Positions 56,052 through 64,000 of a DNA stretch of 64,000 nucleotides are shown here, piece by piece. Source of the stretch: Knufia peltigerae. Taxonomy: Eukaryota > Ascomycota > Eurotiomycetes > Chaetothyriales > Trichomeriaceae. Below the pieces are notes generated by a model, which saw nothing but the letters and a program-made list of their open reading frames with translations, did not search any database and had not been told where the DNA came from. The position numbers and the translations under genes were made by a program. The stretch spans positions 1 through 64,000 of the forward strand of contig JAPDRN010000075.1 in the NCBI GenBank assembly GCA_030247855.1, written 5' to 3'. Within the stretch, counting starts at the first letter, position 1, and the number at the start of each line of letters is the position of its first letter.

Positions 56052-57986
56052 TCATGATGGTCTGATCCTTTCCATGGCCATGAATCCACCTTGTACATCA
56101 CCTATCCAACCCCATTTCGGTTTTGATTGTTTCTTCTGCGTGGCCGTATCTCGTTCATTCTCAAGTTGAACGGCCTCAATCATCTTTTGTGCCGCAATTT
56201 GACTATCGTTGCCTCTTTGACACACAAAGTATATCGATGTTGCGTTGTCTTCGACTTCGTTTTCAATTCCCCCAGTATTGTCATTCCCACGCTCTTCCAA
56301 CAACCTCGTCGCCGGTGACGTAGGAAAATCACCTTCTTCATCTCTCTGAACAGGAATGTGAGATTCTTGATTCACCATGCCACCTTGTTGTGGGAAGGTC
56401 GTACTCGAGACACTGGGAGCAGCCACGGGGACATGAGATTCGGGGTTCAGCATTCCTCCGTCATCACCCATTATTCTGTCTCCGGACGACAATCGAGTTT
56501 GACGACGATCGGGGACCTGTGGTCGTCGTGATCGTGGTCTTGATCGTAAATGTAATCCATCAAAAGCATTCGTACCCTGAGAAGTCAAAATCTTGGAGAT
56601 TGGAATATTTATACTCCCTTTGACTTTTGTTCCGAGTTCGAATTCATGTTCTTCACGTACATCGACGATGACAGTACTCCTCTTGTTGTTGTTGTTGTTG
56701 TGATGCGGTCCATCACGCCCTGCCAGGGGATGCCGTCGGCCTGTGCCTGCCGCGCGTGCTGGCNNNNNNNNNNTGTTGTTGTTGTTGTTGTTGTTGTTGT
56801 TGTAGTCCTCGTCGTCATCCTCCTCCTCCTCCAACAAAACAGTCTCATCGAGAAACTTTTTCGCATCGACTCTTTTGGTTTGGTCCAAAATCTTGAAATC
56901 TTCAAACACACCACAAAACCCTTGATAGTCCAACCTTCCTTGGGACATGGTTTCGGCGGTGATTTTGGTCAGGTTTTTCGTGGTCAAAACTTCCTCATCA
57001 CCACACGCCAAACAATCTTTTCGGCGTCCACGCAAGGTGATTGTTCGAAACATGTTTTTCGGATCCATTGCATAAGTGTTGTACAAGAGCATGGTATGTT
57101 GTTGTCTTTTCTTCTCGTGGGTCATAATGTCTCGTTCAACACCAACACCACCACCACCACCGCCGCCGCCCTCACGACCAAGGTCATTCCTCCTCCAACT
57201 CAAAATTTTGACGGCTTCACCGGCCATCAATGTACCGATCACACCGACCACCGGTCCCAGGATGCCAATCTCACTACAACCTCTCACCATCTCCGGCGGT
57301 GGGGGTCTAGGAAAGACACACCTATAGCACGGACCCTTTTCTTCTTGTTCGTCTTCTTCTCTCCCCCCCGCCGCCGTCCGACCAGGAGGGCGATTCAGAA
57401 CCACCAAACTCCCCTCGCCGCGTTGGGCCGCCCCACTCACGAGGACCTTCCCCGACACCACGCAGGCGTCGCTGATCAGGTACCTCGTGGCCGGGTTGTC
57501 GGTACAGTCCAGGACGACGTCGTAACCCGACACGACGTCGAGGATGGTCTCCGCCGCGGCGCGCGTCTCGTACGTGACGTATTCGATCTCCGAGTTGACG
57601 GCCCTGCACCGGTCCAGGGCGCTGAGGACCTTGGGGGTCGAGTCGCGCGCGGCCGCCTCGGTGTGGGCGATCTGACGGTGCAGATTGCCCACCTCCACGG
57701 TGTCGGCGTCCATCAACCCCAGAGTGCCCACGCCGGCCCCGGCCAGGTACAGGGCGGCCGGACAACCGAGGCCGCCCAGGCCGACGATCAGGACGCGGGA
57801 CGACATCAACCGGGCTTGGCCGGAGAGGCGGAACTGAGGGACCAACAGTTGACGGTTGTACCTCGACGACGCCAACTCCGGGGCGGGGATGAGCGACGGG
57901 TGGTGTGTCACAAAAGAAGAAAGCCGAGGTGAAGGTCGAGGTTGAGACTGAGATTGTGGCGTGGTGGTTTGGTCGACGTCGGACAT
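56052..57986 (-). CDS. UBA4: Uba4-type adenylyltransferase/sulfurtransferase, interrupted by an assembly gap
   Basis: E1-like enzyme (CnxF in Aspergillus) that activates Urm1 for tRNA thiolation and thiocarboxylates the molybdopterin synthase small subunit. The ThiF/MoeB domain occupies residues ~40-370: RYNRQLLVPQFRLSGQARLM, the ATP loop VLIVGLGGLGCPAALYLAGAG, DADTVEVGNLHRQIAHTE, VVLDCTDNPATRYLISDA, and zinc-type cysteines in GPCYRCVFP and KDCLACGDEE. The rhodanese domain follows (VIVDVREEHEFELGTKVKGSINIP) with the active-site loop YFVCQRGNDSQIA, Cys present. An Asn-repeat linker between them contains 62 bp of unlike, GC-rich sequence and 10 N, so residues ~410-435 are unreliable. A PESHVPV/QESHIPV block is duplicated inside the rhodanese region. 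The 5' half is far more GC-rich than the 3' half. Confidence 0.9.
   Translation of the reverse strand: MSDVDQTTTPQSQSQPRPSPRLSSFVTHHPSLIPAPELASSRYNRQLLVPQFRLSGQARLMSSRVLIVGLGGLGCPAALYLAGAGVGTLGLMDADTVEVGNLHRQIAHTEAAARDSTPKVLSALDRCRAVNSEIEYVTYETRAAAETILDVVSGYDVVLDCTDNPATRYLISDACVVSGKVLVSGAAQRGEGSLVVLNRPPGRTAAGGREEDEQEEKGPCYRCVFPRPPPPEMVRGCSEIGILGPVVGVIGTLMAGEAVKILSWRRNDLGREGGGGGGGGVGVERDIMTHEKKRQQHTMLLYNTYAMDPKNMFRTITLRGRRKDCLACGDEEVLTTKNLTKITAETMSQGRLDYQGFCGVFEDFKILDQTKRVDAKKFLDETVLLEEEEDDDEDYNNNNNNNNNXXXXPARAAGTGRRHPLAGRDGPHHNNNNNKRSTVIVDVREEHEFELGTKVKGSINIPISKILTSQGTNAFDGLHLRSRPRSRRPQVPDRRQTRLSSGDRIMGDDGGMLNPESHVPVAAPSVSSTTFPQQGGMVNQESHIPVQRDEEGDFPTSPATRLLEERGNDNTGGIENEVEDNATSIYFVCQRGNDSQIAAQKMIEAVQLENERDTATQKKQSKPKWGWIGDVQGGFMAMERIRPS
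56683..56802. repeat. TTG trinucleotide tracts encoding poly-Asn, split by a foreign-looking segment and gap
   Basis: TTG repeats at 56683-56701 and 56774-56802 read as consecutive Asn codons on the minus strand. Between them lie 62 GC-rich bases (56702-56763) and the N run. Trinucleotide tracts of this kind are hard to assemble. Confidence 0.9.
56764..56773. other. Assembly gap (10 N)
   Basis: Ten undetermined bases inside the Uba4 coding sequence. The true length is unknown, so the frame across it is apparent only. Confidence 1.
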
Positions 57987-58518
57987 TTTCGTAATGTTAT
58001 TTCTGTCCGTTTGCTGTACCTTGGAACGTTGTGTAAATTGATCAAAAGTAGATGATGAAGTCGTGGTCGATGGTAGATGTGCCGCTGTTGTACTACTCGT
58101 AAATTCATTCGAAGGAACAGGCTTTGAAAACCTCTCAATGTCGATGATTGTATTATTTGGAGACCTATTATGCCTGTCTAAGTCTCAGTCAATGAACATG
58201 ATACGTTATACAATAACATCAAATATAAACAAGAACAAAAAAGCTCGTGCAGGAACAAGTTCGCCGTCGTAATTGCTCTCATGATCATTTCGTATCGCCT
58301 CGTCTAGCAATATTTCTAGCTCTGACGGTTGGCCTGCGTCCCCATCGTATTCGTCACCCTGTGTAGGTAATTCCCAACCATCCACGAACCGGGGTATCAA
58401 TCATGCTGACAAAGGCCCACGTTCTACCAGAATGTACCCGAGTCTTGTCCGAACCACCCGGGAGAACGAAATGCCCAAGCAAAAAACCGAAAACACACAC
58501 ACAACTCAACGGTCTCAC
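57987..58518. other. Intergenic: Uba4 promoter and GPD 3' end
   Basis: 532 bp between two minus-strand genes. A minus-strand 64-codon frame (58400-58206) lacks an ATG context and family resemblance. No repeat was seen. Confidence 0.5.
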
Positions 58519-59967
58519 TTACTCATCCTCCGGTTCAATGAGATCAGGAATGTTTTCGGCCTTCTCCGTACCCATCAAAATGTTGTGTACAGCCGTCATG
58601 AGTGGAAAGTCTTTTTCGGCATTTTGACTCTTGAGGAAAGTATGCACTTCGTGAGCCGTCATGGCACCTTGAAGCTTTTGACCATTGAGTTCTCTGGCTT
58701 CAATCTCCTCAATCGACTTGCCCTCCATAATACTCAATTTCGCACATCGATGATTTCGTCCACCGGAACAAGTCGTGATCAGGTCTGCAACCCCAGCAGA
58801 TTCAACGGTGAATGTGTCTGGATGTACCGTATGAGGGAAGAATCTGTTACCGAACTCTCTCATTTCCAGTAGTCCAACCCGCATCACTGCAGCTTTGGCG
58901 TTGTCACCCCAGCCAAGACCGTCCACCCAACCTGCGGCCACGGCAACGACGTTCTTCAAGGCACCACCAAGTGATACACCAGCGACGTCTGAAACGACTC
59001 GGACGTGGAAGTATCGACGGTGAAATAGCTTCTTGATTGTGTCCTGATCGATTGGATGGTACTCTGCAGGAAGGGGCTTGAGAATGACTTTGGATGGCTT
59101 GCCAGAAGCATCCTTATGGGCGAGCTTCGTCAAATCCACGTGGCTCGATGCGGGACTTGGACCCTGAGATGTAGCAGGAGTCGGTGCTTGAGAATCTACC
59201 AACGGAGGATCGTAGGCGATGGTTGTCTCGGAGAACTTTTCTGCCGCGATTTCCTTTGCGATATTTGCACCTGATAGAGCACCACAGTATATTCCTAGCT
59301 CTTCTCCAATGGTCTCCGAGAAGAGGCTGATGGATGACTCTTTCACATTGACACCTTTTATACACGAAATGCCTCGAGCAAAGGGGAGAATATGACCACG
59401 CATTTGTTTGCAAAGATTGATGATGAACTGATGAGGAAGGTTGAAGATGAGAATGGAGGAGTTTTTGACGGCGTCTGTGAGGGAAGGATTGGCAACGAGG
59501 TTGTGTGGTAGAGCGATATCTGGGAGGTATTTGACATTTTCGTGGAAGGTGTTGATGACGGCGGTGAGCTTCTGTGACCCTTTGCATAACTCGTGGGATT
59601 CATCGTAGATTTTTGACTTCTTGTCCACCTCGACCTGTTCTTCATACACCCACATCTGGACGTCTCGCTCGAAAAGCTCAGGATGTTCGGCGGTGTTTTC
59701 AGCAACCATTTTTCCAATGGTGGAGCCCCTTGGTGATGATTAGCTACAAGTTGCGAGCAAGGAATCTTCAAGACAGGTGGCCTACCAGTTGCCTGAACCT
59801 ATAACGGTGACCTTGTGCTTCTTTGCGAAAGGCGTGAGAGCCGACATTTTGGCTCGCAGCCCGTCCATAATGGCGGGGTTGTGAAGATTGGTGGAACGAG
59901 CACAGGAACTAAAGGAGAGAGACAATCTAGAGAATCGAGAAAAGGATTTCAAAGAAGGTAGAAGCAT
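58519..59967 (-). CDS. GPD1: NAD-dependent glycerol-3-phosphate dehydrogenase
   Basis: Reduces dihydroxyacetone phosphate to glycerol-3-phosphate for glycerol, lipid synthesis and redox balance. Exons 59967-59786 and 59728-58519 (57-bp intron) give 463 aa. The splice forms the NAD loop KHKVTVIGSGNWGSTIGKMVAEN. LIFNLPHQFI, ISCIKGVNV, IYCGALSGANIAKEIAAEKF and the substrate-site block GVSLGGALKNVVAVAAGWVDGLGWGDNAKAA follow, then TCSGGRNHRCA. A Pro/Ser/Thr-rich insertion of about 50 residues sits after TTIAYDPPLVD, longer than in yeast Gpd1. Before MDGLRAKM (residue 34) there is an extension rich in Ser, Leu and Arg with almost no acidic residue, resembling a mitochondrial presequence. Either ATG could be used. 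Confidence 0.95.
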
Positions 59968-60680
59968 GAATGGGAGAGAAGCTGGGGGAGAAATGGTGGA
60001 GGGTTTGGAGGGTTGAACAAGGTAAAAGTGTTGAACGTGTCCGCGTGACGTCTAATGCAGGTACAGCCGTTTCTCATTCATTGGGGATTCGAGGGACGAG
60101 CGATTGGGGCATTTCGATTCGTCTCTATTCGTTGATTGATCGATTCCTTGTGAAAGATTCCTTGAGGCCGAGGTCGACACTGGAATTACACGAAGACACG
60201 AACAAATCTCAACCTCCTCTGATCCGATGCGCAGCGCCAGCAACGTCATATTGCCAGGGATGAGTACTCGGTACAATAAATGTTTCACGTGCTTTAATTT
60301 TATCCATAGAGTCCCTCTTTCTTACCGAGGATTCTATCTCAGACTCTTTCCAACAGCATCAAACTTTTCATCGCTTGTACATTATCACTCATGTTCATGA
60401 TAACCGAGGAAGTTCTCTCACTTAACCAAGAGAAAGCCAAGTATGCACATGTGTCCTGATTGAGAGCCGCGGTTGAGAGAAATGATGGACGAGACCTCGC
60501 CAATATTTTCCCCAACAACAAACAATCCGACCCTGGAGAGCTCGAGTGGTACTTTTGATTGTCAGCATGTCAAAGAATTACCCGACATATTCGATATCTG
60601 AGCGCTATATGACTTTGCAGCATACAGAATTCCAACGTCCTTCTATCTAAATTACAATGCCGTAGAGGCCGCGACAACAT
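59968..60680. other. Intergenic: GPD promoter and sugar-porter 3' end
   Basis: 713 bp between two minus-strand genes. No coding potential or clear control element was recognised. Confidence 0.5.
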
Positions 60681-62366
60681 CTAGGCTTGCTTCTCCAAAG
60701 TATCTACCTGTGCAACCTCCTCCACCGACTTGTCTGATCCAGCGTCTTCCAAGCCCAAAGCCATCTTTGCAGCCTGGATTGAAATATCGTGAGGGAGTCG
60801 TTTCTCGTTCTTCACTGGATCGCCTGGCGTTGCGAAGATGACGTCCAATTCCTCCAGCGAACGGCCTTTCGTTTCGACAAGGAAGAAATAGATGATTGGG
60901 ACGAACACGGCGTTGAAGACGGCGTAGTAGATGTATGTTTTCCAGGCGAGGTTTGCGAACGAAGTTGGAATGGTCATGACGACCAGGAAGCAGAACGTCC
61001 AGTTGCTGACAGAGCCGAGTGCGGCAGAGGGGGCTCGGGCACGAAGAGGAGCGATTTCAGCGGCGTAGAGAAAGGGACCACCAACCCAGGCAAGACCTGT
61101 TGCAATCCAAGTTAGTTCAAGAGGAATTTGAAGGGCAGTGTTGTTAGGAATGCGGCTATCACTTACCGAAAAAGGTGTTGAAGAGGAAAAGTAGGCCGGC
61201 ACCAGCGAGTTGATTCGATCGAGAGCTGGTAGACAGGAGAATGGGGATAACGACGAAACAAGCCGCCATGCCGGTCGCAGTCCACATGAAAGCTCTACGG
61301 CGTCCTAGGCCTTCAATCAGGAGCACAGCGAGGAGAGAGCAAATTGCGTATTCTGTGCCACCACAAGCAGCAATGAGGTGAGACATGCCTGGACTCAAGT
61401 CGAAACTTGTGGAGAGAATTTGGTTGGCGTAGGTCGAGACCATGTTGATTCCGGAAAGCTGCTGAGCGGCATTGACGAATACCCCCAATAGCATGCGGCG
61501 GAAGGTCTGTGTCTTGCCATTTTGCAAGAGTTCCTTGTAAGCGAATGGAGCTTCGGCCTTTTGAGCTTCATGGCTGGCCATAATACCGGCGAATTCTGCA
61601 ATAAAGCTGGGGTGAGACTCGTCCAAGTTGCGGAGTTTGGAGAGGACTTCTCTAGCTTCATCAAAACGACCGTGGGAGACGAGCCAACGAGGACTGCAGC
61701 TGGATTAGCAGTGGTTGTAGTGGGATGGAGGTGGTCTTACCTTTCGGGAAGGAACATGATGAAGAAGAAAACGATGGCAGCTGGAACCAGCTGAAGGGCG
61801 ACAGGTGCACGCCACTGTACCTGACCACTAGTGTAGAAAAACCCAAGACCAACCCACTGGCCACAAGCGACACCAGAGGTCTGGAGACCACCTTCGATCA
61901 TGACCCATCGACCTCGAGACTTTGGTTTAGCGCATTCAGACTGCCATGCGGGTATGGTAGCAACTTGGAGACCCAAGCCGATGCCAGACATCAAGCGTCC
62001 GACAATCATTTGCGCGATATGCCATGCTGATGCCTGTAATATGCCACCGACCAACATGAACAACATCCCCATGAATACGGTCCCTCTCCTTCCCCATTTG
62101 TCACCACAAAACATACAGAGGACCGAGCCGAAAAGAGCGCCAAGTTCGAGAGTGGCTATGACAATGCCCTGAATAGTTGCGTTCTTGGTCTCTGGAAAGA
62201 CGGAGAGGAAAGGCTCTTCTGTGATGAGCCCGCCCATGATGGACATGTCGTAACCAAAGAGCCAGAAGGCGCAAGTTGCAATTGTGGCGATGGCAAACTG
62301 TAGACGCAGGCCACTCAAACCCATGGTCGAGGTGTAAGGGGTGAATTTCATGTTGGTGAGCCCCAT
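60681..62366 (-). CDS. MFS sugar porter
   Basis: Proton-coupled or facilitative sugar transporter of the plasma membrane. Exons 62366-61741, 61693-61167 and 61096-60681 give 522 aa with about twelve hydrophobic segments. Family signatures are WLFGYDMSIMGGL, GDKWGRRGTVFMG, VGRLMSGIGLGLQVATIPAWQSE, PESPRWLV restored across the first intron, AAQQLSGINMVSTYANQIL, EGLGRRRAFMWT, GLAWVGGPFLYAAEIAPLRAR across the second intron, and VETKGRSLEELD. A charged cytosolic tail ends the protein. I use the first in-frame ATG; an upstream exon cannot be excluded. Sugar specificity cannot be read from sequence. It is divergent from the anhydrosugar-kinase-like gene, with 974 bp between the start codons, suggesting a shared substrate. 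Confidence 0.93.
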
Positions 62367-63340
62367 TTCGAAGACTGTAGGTTGATCCAAGGTGGAGGGG
62401 GATGGGAGGAAAGGAACTCCTCAGCAAGGAAGTGGGATAACCGTTGGTCGACTGTGAGAAGACAGCTGATGAGGAAGATGAATTTTCTCATGCTGGAGGT
62501 GTTCGTGATTTATGTAGACGCATTGCTGTCGTCAAATCCACGAGGAAAAGACTCTATGTAGGCTCTGAAGCCGTGGGGACCCCGTGGTGTGCGTGTCTAG
62601 ATTGTCGGTAAGATCCACATATTACTCAGGAAGGAATTGCTTCGCGGCCGCCACGTTTTGGAGTGCAGGAAGCGTTCATACGGGCAGAATGAGATCAACA
62701 GGCTAGAGGTGGCTGTTTTGAACAGTGCGTGGACTCTGTCCCAGTAGGAGAATAGAAGAATTGCTGACTCCGCAAATTAGATCTGTCGAGCAGAAACAGC
62801 TTCCACCTGCACGGCAAGAATTTCCGACAATAAAGTTCGCAATGATCGAACATATTCTGCATTCTACATCAACCCGGGAATAAAATACACAATGAATTTT
62901 ATCTTCTCCGGGGAAGATGGAGGCGAGTTCGATTCGAATTCGAACTCTCCGCGAATGGACGCCAGAAGATGCGACTCCATCGAAAGCATGTTGTCGGAGT
63001 CTCCTTCCTTCCTAGACAATTGCCGTTTCGGTGGTTTAACCTGAACAGTGGCAAACCTCAGGTTCAGGGGCGTCTAGACTGCGTACCCTCATTCTCGCAC
63101 ATGCCCAAGGTCCCCATTAGACACAACAACGGAACCATGCTCAGAGCATTTGCCATGGAAGGTAACTCTGCGGGTCCGGTATTTGGTGTAGATTCCGAAT
63201 GGATCATTAGTAAATTCGCATATAAGGTGAGAGGGAGCTCTTACTAGCTTATGTCCTGCTACTTCTCCCTGGAGCCAGGTCTCTGCGTTGTTGAAGTCTT
63301 TACGCTGGTTCTGTATCTTTCCTCGATTCATTCAATCATA
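62367..63340. promoter_or_regulatory. Shared promoter of the sugar porter and the anhydrosugar-kinase-like gene
   Basis: 974 bp between divergent ATGs. It contains a near-palindrome at 62925-62947, a CTCCGGGG element at 62907-62914 and a CCCGGGAATA element near 62874. A plus-strand 92-codon frame (62969-63247) is low in resemblance to anything and is not called. Confidence 0.4.
62925..62947. promoter_or_regulatory. Near-palindromic 23-bp element, candidate operator
   Basis: Outer arms GAGTTCGA and TCGAACTC are exact inverted repeats, and the core is itself built from TTCGAAT-type palindromes. It lies in the divergent promoter, about 394 bp from the kinase ATG and 559 bp from the porter ATG. 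A dimeric regulator could bind here; the binding protein is unknown. Confidence 0.35.
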
Positions 63341-64000
63341 ATGGCCATCTCCAAATGGACAGGCAAGCCATTGAGCCTGAAGGTGATCGGCACCAATGCC
63401 GGAACCTCCATGGACGGACTTGATATTGCATATATGCACTTCACACAAGACAGTCCCGCTAGTCCCCTAAGAATGCAGCTGCTCCATGCAGGAGAGGTGG
63501 CCTTCGACGGCGACCTCAAGAAGAGAGTGATGAGACTAATCAAGGAAAACAAAACATCACCTGAAGAGATTTCGATTGTGAACATCCAATTGGGAGACTT
63601 CGCCGCCACCGCCATCATTCAATTTGCTGAAGAGCAAGGCTTCAGTTTGGAGAATGATGTGAACATCATTGCTGGACAGGGTCAGACGATATGGCATCTG
63701 CCTCTCCCCGAAATGTTCGAGGGAAACCCACAACGAGCTCACCTTGATATGGCGGAAATTTCGATCATCGCTGCAAAGACCGGTATCACCAGTCTTTCGA
63801 ACTTCCGTGTCAGTGACATGGCACTTGGAAGACAAGGCTGCCCCCTATTCGTGGCTTGGGATGGACTATGTGCAACACACCCAACCAAGAATCGAGCTGT
63901 CCAGAATATTGGTGGCATCGCCAACATCACGATGCTACCAAAAGGCGACATCCAACAAGGCTACGATTTCGACACTGGGCCGGGAAATGTTTTCATCGAT
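63341..64000 (+). CDS. AnmK-family sugar kinase, probably levoglucosan kinase (3' end outside window)
   Basis: The first 220 codons are present, with no intron seen. IGTNAGTSMDGLDIAYMHF is the ATP-binding start of the anhydro-N-acetylmuramic acid kinase family. GQGQTIWHLPLP, LDMAEISIIAAKTGITSLSN, RVSDMALGRQGCPLF, VQNIGGIANITML and YDFDTGPGNVFID follow. Asp211 in FDTGPGN fits the catalytic base. Bacterial AnmK recycles peptidoglycan sugars, but fungi lack peptidoglycan. The characterised fungal relative, levoglucosan kinase of Lipomyces starkeyi, converts 1,6-anhydroglucose to glucose-6-phosphate, and the sequence here agrees with what I recall of that enzyme along its whole visible length. 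The C-terminal half, including further substrate-binding residues, is not visible. The neighbour is a divergent sugar porter. Confidence 0.88.
   Translation, partial: MAISKWTGKPLSLKVIGTNAGTSMDGLDIAYMHFTQDSPASPLRMQLLHAGEVAFDGDLKKRVMRLIKENKTSPEEISIVNIQLGDFAATAIIQFAEEQGFSLENDVNIIAGQGQTIWHLPLPEMFEGNPQRAHLDMAEISIIAAKTGITSLSNFRVSDMALGRQGCPLFVAWDGLCATHPTKNRAVQNIGGIANITMLPKGDIQQGYDFDTGPGNVFID

Noticed and set aside
56646..57932. Plus-strand open frame of 428 codons
   Set aside because: Antisense to Uba4, crosses the N gap and poly-Val repeat; the minus strand gives a clear enzyme.
58206..58400. Possible extra C-terminal exon of glycerol-3-phosphate dehydrogenase
   Set aside because: A GTAAGT overlaps the stop codon, but no acceptor keeps this frame and the enzyme is already full length.
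62969..63247. Small gene in the porter/kinase promoter
   Set aside because: 92 codons with no motif and no start context; the region is better read as a promoter.

Overview
The window is nuclear DNA of a filamentous ascomycete (Pezizomycotina). Genes carry short 47-90 bp GT-AG introns, gene order is dense on both strands, and the content is typical of that group: velvet regulator velB, Zn2Cys6 regulator, recyclin-1, DUF3602 protein, fungal telomerase, Den1-type deneddylase. I lean towards Eurotiomycetes but cannot fix the order from sequence alone. Twenty protein genes are supported. One is cut at each window edge and one is interrupted by a 10-N assembly gap. No rRNA, tRNA, CRISPR array or intact transposon was recognised.

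Layout. 1-6.5 kb: DAHP synthase (3' end outside the window, Gcn4/CPC1-type site upstream) and glycogen debranching enzyme, both minus. 8.6-13.6 kb: small DUF3602 GRG-repeat protein and velB, both plus, separated by a long gene-poor stretch. 14.5-19.5 kb: a trypsin-like protein that reads in frame into an MFS transporter (minus), divergent from a membrane-anchored protein of unknown function (plus). 21.2-27.9 kb: a compact metabolic locus with an aldo-keto reductase/RidA fusion (plus), a Zn2Cys6 transcription factor (minus) and an amino-acid permease (plus) that shares a promoter with the factor. 28.5-41.3 kb: recyclin-1, a repeat-containing hypothetical protein, a secreted CAP-domain protein, a Rossmann-fold oxidoreductase and a TBC-domain protein. 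42.3-53.3 kb: telomerase reverse transcriptase divergent from a very large DH-BAR-SH3 Rho exchange factor. 54.5-60 kb: Den1/NEP1 deneddylase, Uba4 (with the gap) and NAD-dependent glycerol-3-phosphate dehydrogenase. 60.7-64 kb: a sugar porter divergent from an AnmK-family sugar kinase that resembles fungal levoglucosan kinase.

Working together. Most genes are housekeeping and unrelated to their neighbours. Two groups look functionally linked. The AKR-RidA/regulator/permease locus could handle uptake and conversion of an amino compound. The sugar porter/anhydrosugar kinase pair could take up levoglucosan and phosphorylate it to glucose-6-phosphate. A third association, trypsin-like/MFS fusion beside a membrane-anchored unknown, is unexplained. 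A short motif, TACGGAGTA, recurs in the intergenic DNA far more often than chance.

Exon boundaries were placed by hand from splice signals plus frame and family agreement. They are mutually frame-consistent for every spliced gene, but none is confirmed by transcript data.
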